Origin: Pterobdella sp. o SKG-2022
Taxonomy: Eukaryota; Annelida; Clitellata; Hirudinida; Piscicolidae
Direction: 5' to 3'
Assembly (NCBI GenBank): GCA_964035795.1
Contig: OZ038325.1
Location: forward strand, 7,772,796-7,836,795
Length of the DNA: 64,000 bases
The position numbers were made by a program, and so were the translations under genes. Shown piece by piece: positions 26,201 through 39,478 of this stretch. How positions within the stretch are numbered: the stretch's first letter is position 1; each line of letters opens with the position of its first letter. The notes under the pieces were generated by a model. It worked only from the letters and a program-made list of their open reading frames with translations. It ran no database searches and was not told the DNA's origin.

Positions 26201-29200
26201 AAAATTTAAAAGTTCTATTTTGCAGGCTGAAAAAGCTGAAGAAACATACTGAAAAAATCACAGTTCAATTATTCACATTTTAGACTAAGAATAGTGGTAA
26301 AAATATAAAACAAAGGTGTTCAGAAGTTCATTTCAAAGATTTTCGTTTATCATGAAGTACAAACTCCTAGAAAAGTTTAACAGTCGTTTGTACATAGTCT
26401 TCACGCGGTCACACCTTACAGACAAGCTTCGATTGAGAGACAACTGTGAGTTAATGCTCTTAGCTAAAGTTACATAACCTTGAATATATCATGAAATATA
26501 CGTCAAAGTTTTCACACCAAGAAATGAGAATATAAATTTTCAAATGTTACTTTCGGCATTTCTAACAAAATTTCTTACCATTGTTTCTGTACTAAGTTTA
26601 AAAAAGCTTCTTATAATTTTGATAAACGTACTAAATTTTACTTATAAAAATTACTTCATATTTTTTCTGCACTTATTTTGAATTTTTTGTTTCAAAATTT
26701 TTTTCGATTCTTTGACACAGAGCCTTTACTTTTAGTGAAAACTTGATTTGAACTTATTGCTTCTAAAGGATCGGCTTTAATGTATTTACGTATAAAATGT
26801 TCTGAAATTATATCTTGCATTTATTGTTTCATAATAGGTATTTCTTATGTTCTTTTTCTTTACATAGGAGCTGATCTCAGCCTAGGGTTAGTCTATTCAT
26901 TTCAGTTTTTAGAAAAGATTAGATTTCAATTTTTTAAAACATTTCTATTTGATTAGAGTATATAACTAATTTAAATGTTCAATTTTTTTGCAGAAGAGAT
27001 CACCCTAAAACAATAAAAAGTCGTTTTATAAGAGTGTTTGCTGTGTGTTTGTTTTCAATTTTTCTATTTAGGTTTATTTGCTGTGTGCCAGATGAACTGG
27101 TGAGTTTTTATACAATGTCATTTTTTATTAATGAATAGTTCTAAAAAGATAAACTATTTTAAAAAGTTCAATATAGAAAAATCAATTTAGTAATAAGATT
27201 GAATAAGTTTACTTTTCCATAGGCACTTTCATTAAATTTCAACCATAATTTTCAAACATACCTTCAAGGGAGATCCATTGTGGGTTTTGCTCGGATTCAA
27301 ATTACAAGGGCTTATTGCTTCTGTTATTATTCCTTTGATTCTTTCCATGGTTTGCAATCAAAATAATTGACAAAAATAACAAAAGATGTAATAAGGAAGA
27401 TATAATTTCAAGTATACTCAATGAATTTTTCACTTCACATTGATACTTATACTCACATTTCAAAGTTTTAAATAGTATTTTGAATACTTATATGTCATTT
27501 TTTGTTTTAATTTCTTTTTTTATGAAGTTTTTATAATATTTGTGCATCAAATATGGCTATCAATAAATTCTTTCTCAACAGATTCTTTTCTTGGGTCCTC
27601 TACTGCAGAGTTATTACAATACCCATCTCCAATTTGTTTTGAGTAAGTGAAATTATAAGAAAATAGTTTCAATTATTTTTGAAAGGTCCATTTGCCTAGT
27701 ATACTCAAAATTTTTGAATTAATATACTCATAATAAAAAAATGATTCTACTTGTTATCAAACATTTCATTGCTTAATATACTTGAAATTAAAAAATTGAT
27801 TTAAGATTTTTTGTAACCTTATTCTTTTGATATTCTTGTAATGAAATATTGTTCAACATAAATGTAAACAGTGTTTTCTCCTTGTCTTATAAAAAATTTA
27901 TAAATCATTTTTTTGAATCTATTTTTTTACACTTGCCATGCTGTTAATTAAATATAGTATTTAACAATTTTTTTACAGCTAAATTTATTGAAAATTATAG
28001 CTGATTTTTTGCTTAATAAATTTACTAAAATTCTTCCATAAATCCGCTTTAAAAAAATGTTAAATATAGTATGTATTACATTATAGTTATTTTAGTAATT
28101 ATTCAACTTAATTGGCTTTTAAACCATTCAACCATAAACTACCACACACCACTCTCATCTGAAGGCCCTAAGTACTGGAGTCAATGCTTCAGCAGCCTCA
28201 TTTGGCTTAGAACTATTATTGTGGTAAGGCACTAGTGCTTGATCTTTGTTTAAATATTTAATCGGCTGTTTAGTTTCTTGTAGCTAGCTATTTGATTATA
28301 GCTAAGCTTAGTAATTTTGTCAATCTAAATTTATATTTTTTAACTATTCGTCTTTTATAGAGTAGTATAATTATCAATTTTGTGTTTCTTGTAACGAAAA
28401 TGCAATTGATTCAAAACTTTTTAAGTAATAACTCGAGTGAGGGAGACAAAAGACACAAGTATGAAATTTTTAACTGTTTATATGCTAAAGATTATGAATA
28501 TTCTAGAAAATAGAATATTCTAAAACAATATAGATAATTGAACATTCTAGAACAGTTTAGAGCATTCTGATAATAAGATATTATTTTTACCATAATAAAT
28601 ATCTATTTCAATTTACTTCATGATTCCTAAAAAATAATGTTATAAACATACCAAAAGCAATATAATATTTTTACCATTATTGGAGAAATACAGAATATAA
28701 ATTAAGACTATTGATCGTATGATATACTCTCATTAATTCGGGCATAACATTTAATCAAACCTAGGGGCCGTGGACTGAAGAGATTGTGTACAGGGCTTGT
28801 ATGATTCCTGTATTGGCCAATAACTTCGGAAATAAGTAATTATTATTGTTTGTTTTTTATAGTTAATAGATGAGAATAGTTCGAGATTTTGAAGTATAAG
28901 GTATATGATGATGTTATCTTATGAGTATTTAAAAGCGTAGTGAATTAATAAGCTAAGAATTTGTTTTTTATATCATTTAGAATTTATTTTGAATTTTTTA
29001 AATTTATGAATCTCATTTCAAACACTTATTATCAAGTAGCCATGCATTTTCATAATGTAATTGTTTTTAACTACTTCATATAATTTGATGATTTGCTTCA
29101 AAAGTTATTATTTATTATATTTTCACTTTGTTAGAACAATAAATAAGAAACTCTATCTTCAAATTTTCATGTGTTTATTGTTCCAGCCACTAATTTATAT

Positions 29201-32200
29201 TATTATTATTATTTATTATTTGTAGGGCGCACAGTTTGCAAGCTAGGTTTGCTGCAGAGGCGCTGCTCTAATCAGAAGGGCTATGAGAGAGAAATTTGGT
29301 TATAAAGATGCGTCTTTAAACGCTTGCGAAAAACTTTAAGAGAAGGTGAAAGACGGAGATTAAGTGGAAGAGAGTTCCATAAGTGAGGGGCGATATGCGA
29401 GAAGGAGCGATATAAAAGAGTTAGAAGAGACAGGCTGATGCAGCCATAAACCAGAGTTCGAAGACCTGAGAGACTCAGGAGTCTGTCTAATGAAAAGACG
29501 GTCATATAAATAAGCCGGCTGATTAAAATATAAGGTGTTAGCGGTGAGCCATGGCAACTTGAACTGGGCTCTTAGTGCGACCGGCAGCCAATGAAGGCGA
29601 TCGAGACAAGTGCGAGATGAAGAATAGTAGTCGGCTTGAAGAACGGTTTTAGCAGCACGCTTTTGGAGAGATTGCAACTTAGAAATAAGACAGTTCGGGA
29701 GTCGACAAAGAAGAGAGTTACAGTAATCAATCCTTGAAAGAACTAAAGAGATGATTAGAGCAACGGCAGTGTCAAAGGGTAGGAACTTGCGTGCCTGTCT
29801 GATCGCATGGAGATGAAAGTTGGATGCTTGTATGATCTGAGAGACAAAGTGTGTAAAGTTGAGTCTAGAATCAAGAGTTACACCTAGTATCTTCAGTTTG
29901 GACGTTACGGAAAGAGTAGTGCCGTCAAAAATAACTTCAGTGGGAAGATTGGATTTGGAAAGGAGTATGGGACTGCCGACAAACATCACTTCGCTTTTGT
30001 TAGGATTCAACATGAGGTGATTGTTAGAAAACCAAAGATTGAGCTCAGTGATGCATTCAGATATCTTAGTGAGGCTGGGATGAGGATCAAGGTAAGAGGC
30101 GCCTGTAAAGAGAGTAATATCATCAGCAAACTGATGCTATAAAACGTCGTGCTTCTGTATGATCTCGCTAATAGGAAAAGTATAAAGAGAAAAGAGTATG
30201 GGCTCAAGAACAAAACCTTGAGGAACACCAAAACGAAGGGAGACAGGGGTAGAAGAAGAGCAGCTTATTTTAACAAATTTCTTGCGTTCGGAGAGATAGG
30301 ACTGAAACCAGGATAAAGCAATGCCAGAAATGTGAAAGTAGTCTTCAAGGATATGCAGCATATTTGGATGATTAATGGTGTCAAAAGCTGCTGAAATATC
30401 TAAAGACACTAAAACGGCCGCAGACCCGGTAGCACAGATATTGCGACGGCTGTCAGTGATGTACAAAAGCGCAGTTTCCGTTGAGTGATGAGAGCGATAC
30501 GCCGACTGGAAAAGGTTGAAGTTACGCAGTACAGAAACATGAGAGGATAGTCTTTTGAGAACAACCCTCTCTAAAATTTTTGAGATGGTGCCGAGGTTTG
30601 AAATTGGACGATAATTGGATGGTTGCATGGGGTCTAGGTTATATTTTTTTTAGTAAAGGGGTTACCTGCGCCGTTTTGAATGAAGTTGGAAAAATACCCT
30701 GTGAAAAGGAAAGAGCAGAAAGTTTGCATATAATGGAGGCGAAGATGCCGGAAAACTGCTTCAGCAGGAAAACAGGAATTATATCTAAAGGTGAGGATTT
30801 ATTTGGGAGGGAATTGATCAATTTGATGATTTCGCCAACACTAGGAGGTGAGAAAAATGAGAGATTTGATTGGTCACTGTCAGTTAAGGAAGGCTGACGG
30901 GGAAGATTAGTGATCGGTAACGAGCTATGAATCAAACCAATCTTAGTTTTGAAAAAAGTGCTAAAGTTATCAACAAAAAGATCATATTCCGCAGGAGTTC
31001 GGGGAGGAAGTGGAGGAGACCTGTGAAGTACGGAGTTCACCGTTTTCCAAAAGGCTTTGGAGTTAGGTGTCGCTGAAGATAGCGACAGATTAAGATAATC
31101 AGCACGTGACTTTTTAATGGCGGCGCGGGCGAGTTTACGTGAAATACGGAATTTTTGTAAAAGATCATCAGGGACTTGCACGCAAAGCGTGACTGGATAT
31201 CTGTCTCTCGATTTTCCTTCTTCGGCGTTTGGCGGAGAGAGCATTTTCAGACAGATGAAAGTGTGAATGCAAGCTGGGGCGAAAAGTATGACTGCGTAAA
31301 GGAGCATGAGAATCCATCAGCGAAAGGAACAATTTGTCCATGGAACTAACAAAGTCATCGACCTTAGAGATTGGAGAATTAATAAGTAAATCGCTTATAA
31401 AATTGACATCCTTTCCAAAGCCGGCCAAGTTGAGATTTCTGAAAGACCGAGAAGTGACACGATGAGATGAAAGGTGGGGCCGTACGAGATTAAGACGGCA
31501 CGAAATAAAGAAATGATCAGATTCAAAAATTTCGCTGACAGGGTCAGAAATAAGATGAGAGAGAGAAGCCGGTGTGATAACAAGATCAAGAGTATTGCCA
31601 AGCCTGTGAGTTGGAAAGTTAATATGCTGCGTCAAACCGTGCTTTCGCAAAAGAATATTAAGGGGATTATCAAGATGATGACAATTAGGGGTATTAAAAT
31701 CTCCAGCCATTATGAAATGATTGAATGTCGAAGAAAGAAAATAAAGATGAGCTGTGAGTTCACGAAGAGCGCTGGGATGAGCAGATGGAAAGAGGAGATT
31801 GAGAGAGGTCCATGCTTGGGATAAGACTTAAAGGTCTGTTTAGAAAGGTTAATGGATGAAACCAATCTTCTGCAGAGCTCACTTGGAGTCTCACCTGTGG
31901 TGGAAGTAATTTTAGTCAAATATTTAATTATAGGTGGAGTTTTCTTGATAGAATGGTTTATATGTTGGTTGGGGGGGAGTAAGTGTGAGATTTTGTTAGT
32001 GGGTGGAGAAGAAAGGGTGTGCTTGTTTTTTGACTTAACAATAGTGCTGTAAGTAGGTTGAGGTGAGTTAGAATTAAGAGTAGATGTGATTGAATTGATT
32101 GGTGAGAATGATTCTAGTGAAATTAATGATGGAAAATTATTAATTAAACTAAGAGATGAAGTAGTTGTAGAAGCAGGAGATGGAGAAGTTGAAAATGATG

Positions 32201-33605
32201 CCATGCTTGTAGATGAAGTTGGAGAAGTGGTCATAGTTGTTAAGTTGAGCTTGATGAAGAAGATGAAGTTGTTGAGAAGAGTGGAGTTATTGCATGGGAT
32301 GAAGAGTTAGTTGAACGAGATGTAGTGGTCGAGGAGATTGAGGCAGTCGAAGGAGATGTAGTGGTTGAGAAGATTGAAGGGGTTGAAGGAGATGTGGTAG
32401 TTGAAGTAAATGTAGTAAATGTAGTGGTCGAGGAAAGTAAAGTAGTTGAAGGATAAGAAGTAGTCAAAGAAAATGTGGTAGGCGAGAAAAGTGAAGGAGA
32501 TGAGGTGGTCATAGTCTTCGGCTTTCGCCCTCTTTTTTTTGGAACCGAGGGTTCCTCAGACTTTATTAAGTTCAACACATTACTTTTTAACGTGTTGAGA
32601 GCTGCTTGAATAGAATCAATCTCGGAACAAATTATTTCGATGGCGGACATGTTATCGACCATAGAACAAAATATATGCGTTTTTTCTGTAAAAACAACTT
32701 CATAAACCTATAACAAGCTGATAAATGCAATTAATAAATGAAAGTAATTTTATCTATATTTAATTGATCAAAGGGCCATCCTATTGAGTCCATTGTTTTT
32801 CGGGCTGGCTCATTTACACCATGCTCACACGTCCATCAAAGAAGGGGTTCCAATCAAGAAAGCCTTGTTAAGATCTTGTGAGTTTATATCGATTGAATTG
32901 TTAGTTTAAATAGAATTATCTTTCAAATATTGCTATATTTGATACATTTTCAGCGTTTCAGTTTTCTTTCACTACCGTGTTTGGAGTGCTCTCAGCTTTT
33001 CTCTTCGTTAGAACTGGTATCTTTTATTTAATTCCCATTCGATTTTTTGAGTTATATTTAGGAACACTAATCAGTTTATTAAGATACCAAGCTTATCGTT
33101 ATCAACATAAGATTTCCAAGTATCTGTAATTCCCATTCCTAACTAAATATCCTTAAGCTTTAAGAAATGCATGAAATCAGATGTATTTTTTCTTAGATTA
33201 TACGCTTGATAATTAATAATAGTATTAATTTTGAACAAATGTAAAAACAACAGGAAACATAATCTCAAGTATAACATGTCACATGTTCTGTAACTTTATG
33301 GGGTTTCCTGATTTCGGTGACTTGATGTACAACCCGGATAACCGATACAAGATTATGTCGGCTTATGTACTGGGACTAGTATCCTTCATTTTTTTCGTTC
33401 AACCCNNNNNNNNNNNNNNNNNNNNNNNNNNNNNNNNNNNNNNNNNNNNNNNNNNNNNNNNNNNNNNNNNNNNNNNNNNNNNNNNNNNNNNNNNNNNNNN
33501 NNNNNNNNNNNNNNNNNNNNNNNNNNNNNNNNNNNNNNNNNNNNNNNNNNNNNNNNNNNNNNNNNNNNNNNNNNNNNNNNNNNNNNNNNNNNNNNNNNNN
33601 NNNNN

Positions 33606-33637
<32 letters not shown>

Positions 33638-36600
33638 TTGTATATTCATTATTAAGTCTACAGTGATACAATATGGGTGTTTTGATGATTAGCACTCTCA
33701 ATATAAGTTTTTAAAACGCATTTAATAAAAGATAGCTTTACCTTCAGAATCTTCAATATAAACTCTCAATACAAAATTTCGATTAAGTATCTCAGTATTG
33801 ACTTTCAATACAAAATTTCAATTATGACTTTTAATACAGAGTTTCGATACAGTATTTCAACACAAAATATTACTGCAGAATTTCATTATAAACTGCCAAT
33901 ACAAACTCATTACAGCTAGACCCACAATCAAAGCTTTCAGTACAAACCTAATACAAACCAAATATATCTATCTCAACTTCAAGACTCCAATATAAAAAGA
34001 AGTTGCTTCAAATAGACGGTTTTGATCAGTTATAACAGTGCTGAGGTCATCGGTCATTACGTTTGGCATCCACGTGGTGGTTATCATCATTCTCTTTTCA
34101 TCATCATCGTCGTCTTCATCTTTTTGTCATTATGATCGTTGTCATCGTCATAATCTAATTTTTGTTCATATAAATATATTTGAAATTTTTTGCTTTTGAT
34201 CACCATTGTTTGTATCTTCAAAACATAATCGTACCAGAAAAACCTTCATACCAATAAATGCTAATGAAGTGAACAAAACGACTGACAATTCCATCAAAGA
34301 CTGCCTATCTCATAAGAACACAAATAAAAATGTCTATTTGTCAGTTATCTAAAAAACATCAATTTGAGGATTTTCAATACATTTATTGAAACTTGAGCTA
34401 TAATTTCTGGTAAGTATGGTTTTACCACAAAACATTAGCCAATATTGGTCAGTAGTTATCATTATTACCAGCGAGAAATTTCATTCATTTTCTTTTTATT
34501 TTTTTTATTATCATTAATATCCATTATGGTTTTTTAATCAGCACTATTAATGGTAGTTATTTTTCTATCAATAATAATAGTAGTTACGTTCTTATTAACA
34601 TATTAGTAATTGCTTTCTAGCAATAGTATTGGTAATTATTATTTATTTATATAATTAACTGTGATTATACTTTTCTCTTTCTGCTCAAGTATCTAATGTA
34701 ATAAAGGTTGTCGTTATAAAAATAATTATACACTGAGAAAAATTCAGCACAAAAGTTTTCTGATAATTATGTGCTTTATTTTGACACGTGACAACTTAGC
34801 ATCAAAGAATTTTGAGTTCATGAATAATTAATATTTTTTGCATGAATTTCAAGTATTTTATTCCACTTAAAAGGTCATTAAGTAATTTTGGGCCCCAAGT
34901 TCAACGAAGTGAATGAAATTAAGCTCAAAAAGAGATATTTTTTAGTTTTAATTTTGAATTAGTATAAAAAGCTATCATTAGAATTGTTTCAGAAAAAAAT
35001 TTTAAACATGAAAAAAATGAAATAGGAAAAATTTATGAAAAAAAAAAAGTTTCAAATATGAAGGTTTTGAATGGAGAAATTAAAGAAAAACTTTTATTTC
35101 AATACTTTCAAGTGCTTTCAGAATTCCAAATTCTTTATTGTCCAGTCGTCTATAGTTTATTAACCTCAGTACAATGGTCAAGTTTCAAAAACGACATGCG
35201 AATACTAAATTTATCGCAAAAAAAAGCATTTCTTCAATTTAAAATTATATTCTTCCAAAGTTATACACCACACAAACTAAATGCTGCTTAAAACAAAATT
35301 AAACTTTTATTAGCAATTAAAAAAATATTTTGAAAGGACTTTGTAGACAGAAGGAAACTGAGAAAAGCAAACTTGAACACAATAGACTATATCACATTTT
35401 CCACAGATTTTTTTTTGTTTTTTTAAATTTAGTAAAGTTCGATTAACTTGATATTTCATTTATTCAAAACTTTTTGACCTTGTGCATGAAGTATTGAGAA
35501 CGAATCAGTTGAAAGCATGAAGTATTGTTAAACCTCGCAAGTTTAATAAAAGTTTTTCTATCAAAAATAAGCACTATTTTGAAGTTAATTTTCTTTAATT
35601 GAGAATTATAAAAATGGGAATATATATCAGTTTCAAAAAATTATGAAAGAAAAAAATGAATATTCAAATAAAAAAGATTATAAATATGAATTTTAAACTT
35701 TTCTATGCAACAAAAGTCATGATAAAAAAATTCAAATATTATTATAATAAACTTGGAAAATTTATATAATTGTTATTAACAAAATTAATATACTCTCACT
35801 TCATTATGTATATCCCTGCAATTCATTATTATCTGTTTTAGCATCTCGCGCTATTGTTTCCACAAAGGCAGGTTATTATTATTCAAAACGAAATATGATT
35901 GCATATTTCATTTGGGTTAAAAATAGAAAGTTCATTATGATAGTTTGAAAAAAAAGTGAAAAATTCAGTTTGGAAAACTTCCACAAAGGGCAGTGGTGTA
36001 AGGAAAAATGGAAAAAATTTGATGAAAAAGTAAGAATTTTACCATTAAATTGCCACTAACTGGGGTTTCGCTTGTGCAATTGATATGTTTCACAGAGCGC
36101 TACATAATAAAAATCATTATTTTTTTACGTGCTTCTTTTGATCACTGGTATGATTGCTTGCATTTTTTATCTACAAGACAAATTTATCAGTTCTATAAAA
36201 AAGTTTTTTATCAAGTCTGGTTTTCACTACATTAGTTAGTTTCTGAAGTTTACTTTTTTATATTCACTAGAATTTTTTTGAATTTTTTTGTTTAGTCTGT
36301 TTTTATTTGAAATTCAATTATTATTGTAGACATTACGACAAGCAAAACGATGCCAATGAGTATTTCATTCGAAAGCAACTTCTATGTTTTTTGCTAAAAA
36401 TTTTAGAATTTTGCTTTATTTTTAAAAAATTTTTTCATGAAGTTATTTAAAAAAAACTTTTTATATAGTTTTTGTTCATTATAATCTCATGATGAGTCCA
36501 ATCACCAGTGTTAATAGGTTAACTAGTGATAATAATTATAAGTTTTGCTTGAAATAGTTGGAAAAACAAAAAATTGTAATTTATCAACATTTTGAGAAAT

Positions 36601-39443
36601 AAAATTTTTCAAATATGTTTCCAATCAAACTCAAACACCTAAAAACAGAAATCCATTTACTATTTAACCTTTCAACTCAAATTCAATACCCATATCAAAA
36701 GTTGAACTTCTGGCCTTTGGGTCCATAAACTTGTTTTATTTCTAATGTCTAATTCGTGATAAGCCTTACAATGGCGTTATCCTTATTGGTCACATGTGTT
36801 GGAGTATTGGATCGCATCTTCGATAGCATGGGCATTTTGGACTTTTGGAAATTTTTCATGTATTTTTTGAACCTTGTTCATTTATTTTGAAAAAATTTTT
36901 TTCTGCCAATTCACTTTATATATTTTTTTCGACAAAGTACACTAAATTAATTTTGAGAATTGAATTTTTCTCTTCGTGATTTCAGTCTGATTTTTTATAT
37001 TTCTAATTTAGATTTTTGACGCGGTATAACAATGGTATTAGTGGCTAGCCATCAATCGCTGCTTCAGTTAAGTCCTTTGTTTTAAATTGTGCTAATCACA
37101 ACAATAAAAATTAAAAAAAAATAAGAAAAAAAAGACAAAATAACCAAAATTTTTTTAAAAAAGCTAAAAATTTTTACTGTGTTTCCACTAAAACAAAAAA
37201 AATTATGGAAAAAATTTCAAGTTAGCAAGACACGCAAATAAAAAAATAAAAAACACAAAAAATACAAAAAAACAGCAGCAAAGGCTAATCAAGCTAAAAA
37301 AGCAGGTTCAGAAGCGTTTGTGTAATAGAATGACATCATTAAAAGTCGTTAGGACCAACTTAAACGAGCCTGCAAACAGAAAATTTCAAAAAATAATGAA
37401 AATAAAAAAAAAAAACTGAATAGATGGATTAATAAATAGATTATTATAAAAATGGAAAGGTAGCTTGGTGAATAGGTAGGTAGATAGATAGCAGACAATA
37501 GATAGATAGTTTTTTAGGTTGGTAGATATTTGTGTTAATAGATGAATAGGTTTTCAAGTCAGTTATTTTATTAATTGCCTCATGAAGGCATTGGAAAAAT
37601 GGATGATTAAGAGAACAGTGGAAGTCAAAAAAATAAAATTTTTCAACTTCACCAGTTTAGTTTGGCAGGCTAATTTCATAGTTTTGAAGTCCAAAATCTT
37701 AATACCTACTCAAGTCTTCATAGCAGAGAATATATATCCATAGTTACAACAAACTTAAAATATTTCTTCATATATAAATTTTGTTTTTTCAAAAAATGTT
37801 TTTAACGTTTTTTCAAATTTGATTAAATAGGGTTTTTAGAGAATGTTCTTAAATGATTTTTTATAAACTAACTTGTAATGCTCACAGGTTTTTTGGTTGT
37901 TTTTGATTTTATGTAGCTGACATTATGTAAATTTAAATGTAAAAAAGGCGCTGAATAACATTTAAAGAACGATCATATTTTTAGCTTATTCAGGACTCAG
38001 CTAGAGTAGTGAGAATTAAAACAAAAATATATAAAAAAGTTTTTCAATTCTCATCAATAAAAATATGAAAAAAAATAAAAATTTTGCATAATATTTTTTA
38101 ACTTTCAATGCACTTTTCCTTTCTGCACCGATGGTTTTGAACACGCCCCTGAACTAAATAAATTTTTGACGATATATGACATAGGGAGACTTAATTTATG
38201 ATCATTCAAAATAATATATATAATACAATACAAAATAATTTTATGGTATATGAATAAAATCATTATCTTTTAAATAATTTTTATCCAGAAGTAATGGGAA
38301 AAAACTCATGAAGAAACAAAAAAATGGAAAACAATGATATTACAATTAATTTAAAACTGACATAAACTTAAAAAAATATCTAAATAATTTATTTTTTTCG
38401 TTTTTGGCATTAATTTGTTTAGTTCTCGCAAATAAAAAAGGTTTCGAATTGATTTTGTGTTAATATTTTTGCATCTTTGACATTAGATAAAAGGCATATG
38501 CGCGGTGTGTGTTTTTTTGCGTGTCTGTGTTTTTATGTTTGTTTTTTTTTGCTTTTTTTTTTTAACTTGCGTGTAACAAAACCTTTTAAATTTATTCAGA
38601 TTTTATTTTAGAAACGTCATTTTTGTGATGCAAATGCAATTCCAAAACGATTATTTTTATTTATGAAACGTGTTTGAAACACTTTACACAAATTGACGCA
38701 AAACATCTTTTGAAAGTTTTTCCAAATTACACATCATTTTAAATTTATTGTTTTTTAACGATATATACTTTTTAAAAAATTTTCAACTATGTTTTTTTCC
38801 AATTATATCTTAAGTACACATTGTGTACTGGTAACATCAAACCAAATCTTAAACAGATCAATCTATAACGATGGGTTTTGCTAAGCTGGCAATAAAGACT
38901 AATGTATGCTTTAATGGTTCGGTGAAGTGTGACCATTTTTTCCAATATTTAAATTTCAAATTTAAGAATAAAGTTGTACTCAAAATTTCAAATATTTTCT
39001 AAAAAATTTCCAAGTTTTAAACACAACTTAACAAAAAGAGACAATATTTGAAATTGAGTTTTGTTCAATAGATCTAAAGTTTCGAAAAAAATTAAAAAAT
39101 AAAATTAATGTTTTTTTTTCAATTTTTTCAGTTTTGGAAAAAATATGTTGAACAGAGAAATAAAAGTCATATTTTTGTCAAAAACTCAATTTTCTTGGAA
39201 GAATCTTTTTGAAGAAAAATCGAAAACACTCTTTATTTTCGTTAAAAAACCGCTATATAAATGTGTTTCCAATGAAATCAAAATTAATATCATTTTTTAT
39301 TTGTTTTTTTTTCATTAGTCTTTCTGTTTATCATTAATTTTTTGTTTTTTTTTTTGAATTTTTAAAACGAAGACTATCGTATTTTTCTTTTCATGATAGC
39401 ACGCAAAACAGCTATTTCTTTTAATACTATATCAACAACAAAA

Positions 39444-39478
<35 letters not shown>

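Larger units (their letters stand above)
29194..32700 (-). mobile_element. CR1/L2-like non-LTR retrotransposon, decayed copy
   Basis: The block is clearly richer in GC than the surrounding DNA. Read on the minus strand it has an ORF1-like region, part of an endonuclease and a reverse transcriptase, and ends in CGCCCTACAAATAATAA followed by an (AAT)n tail at 29194-29221. It sits in the RCE1 intron 28836-32773, antisense to both host genes, and accounts for nearly all of that intron. The 5' boundary is approximate; no target-site duplication was identified. Confidence 0.88.

Noticed and set aside
30580..32310. Plus-strand frames across the retrotransposon
   Set aside because: They are antisense shadows of the minus-strand ORF1/ORF2.
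36774..36880. ATG frame MALSLLVTCVGVLDRIF as a signal peptide
   Set aside because: No donor or continuation with a recognisable domain; likely chance.
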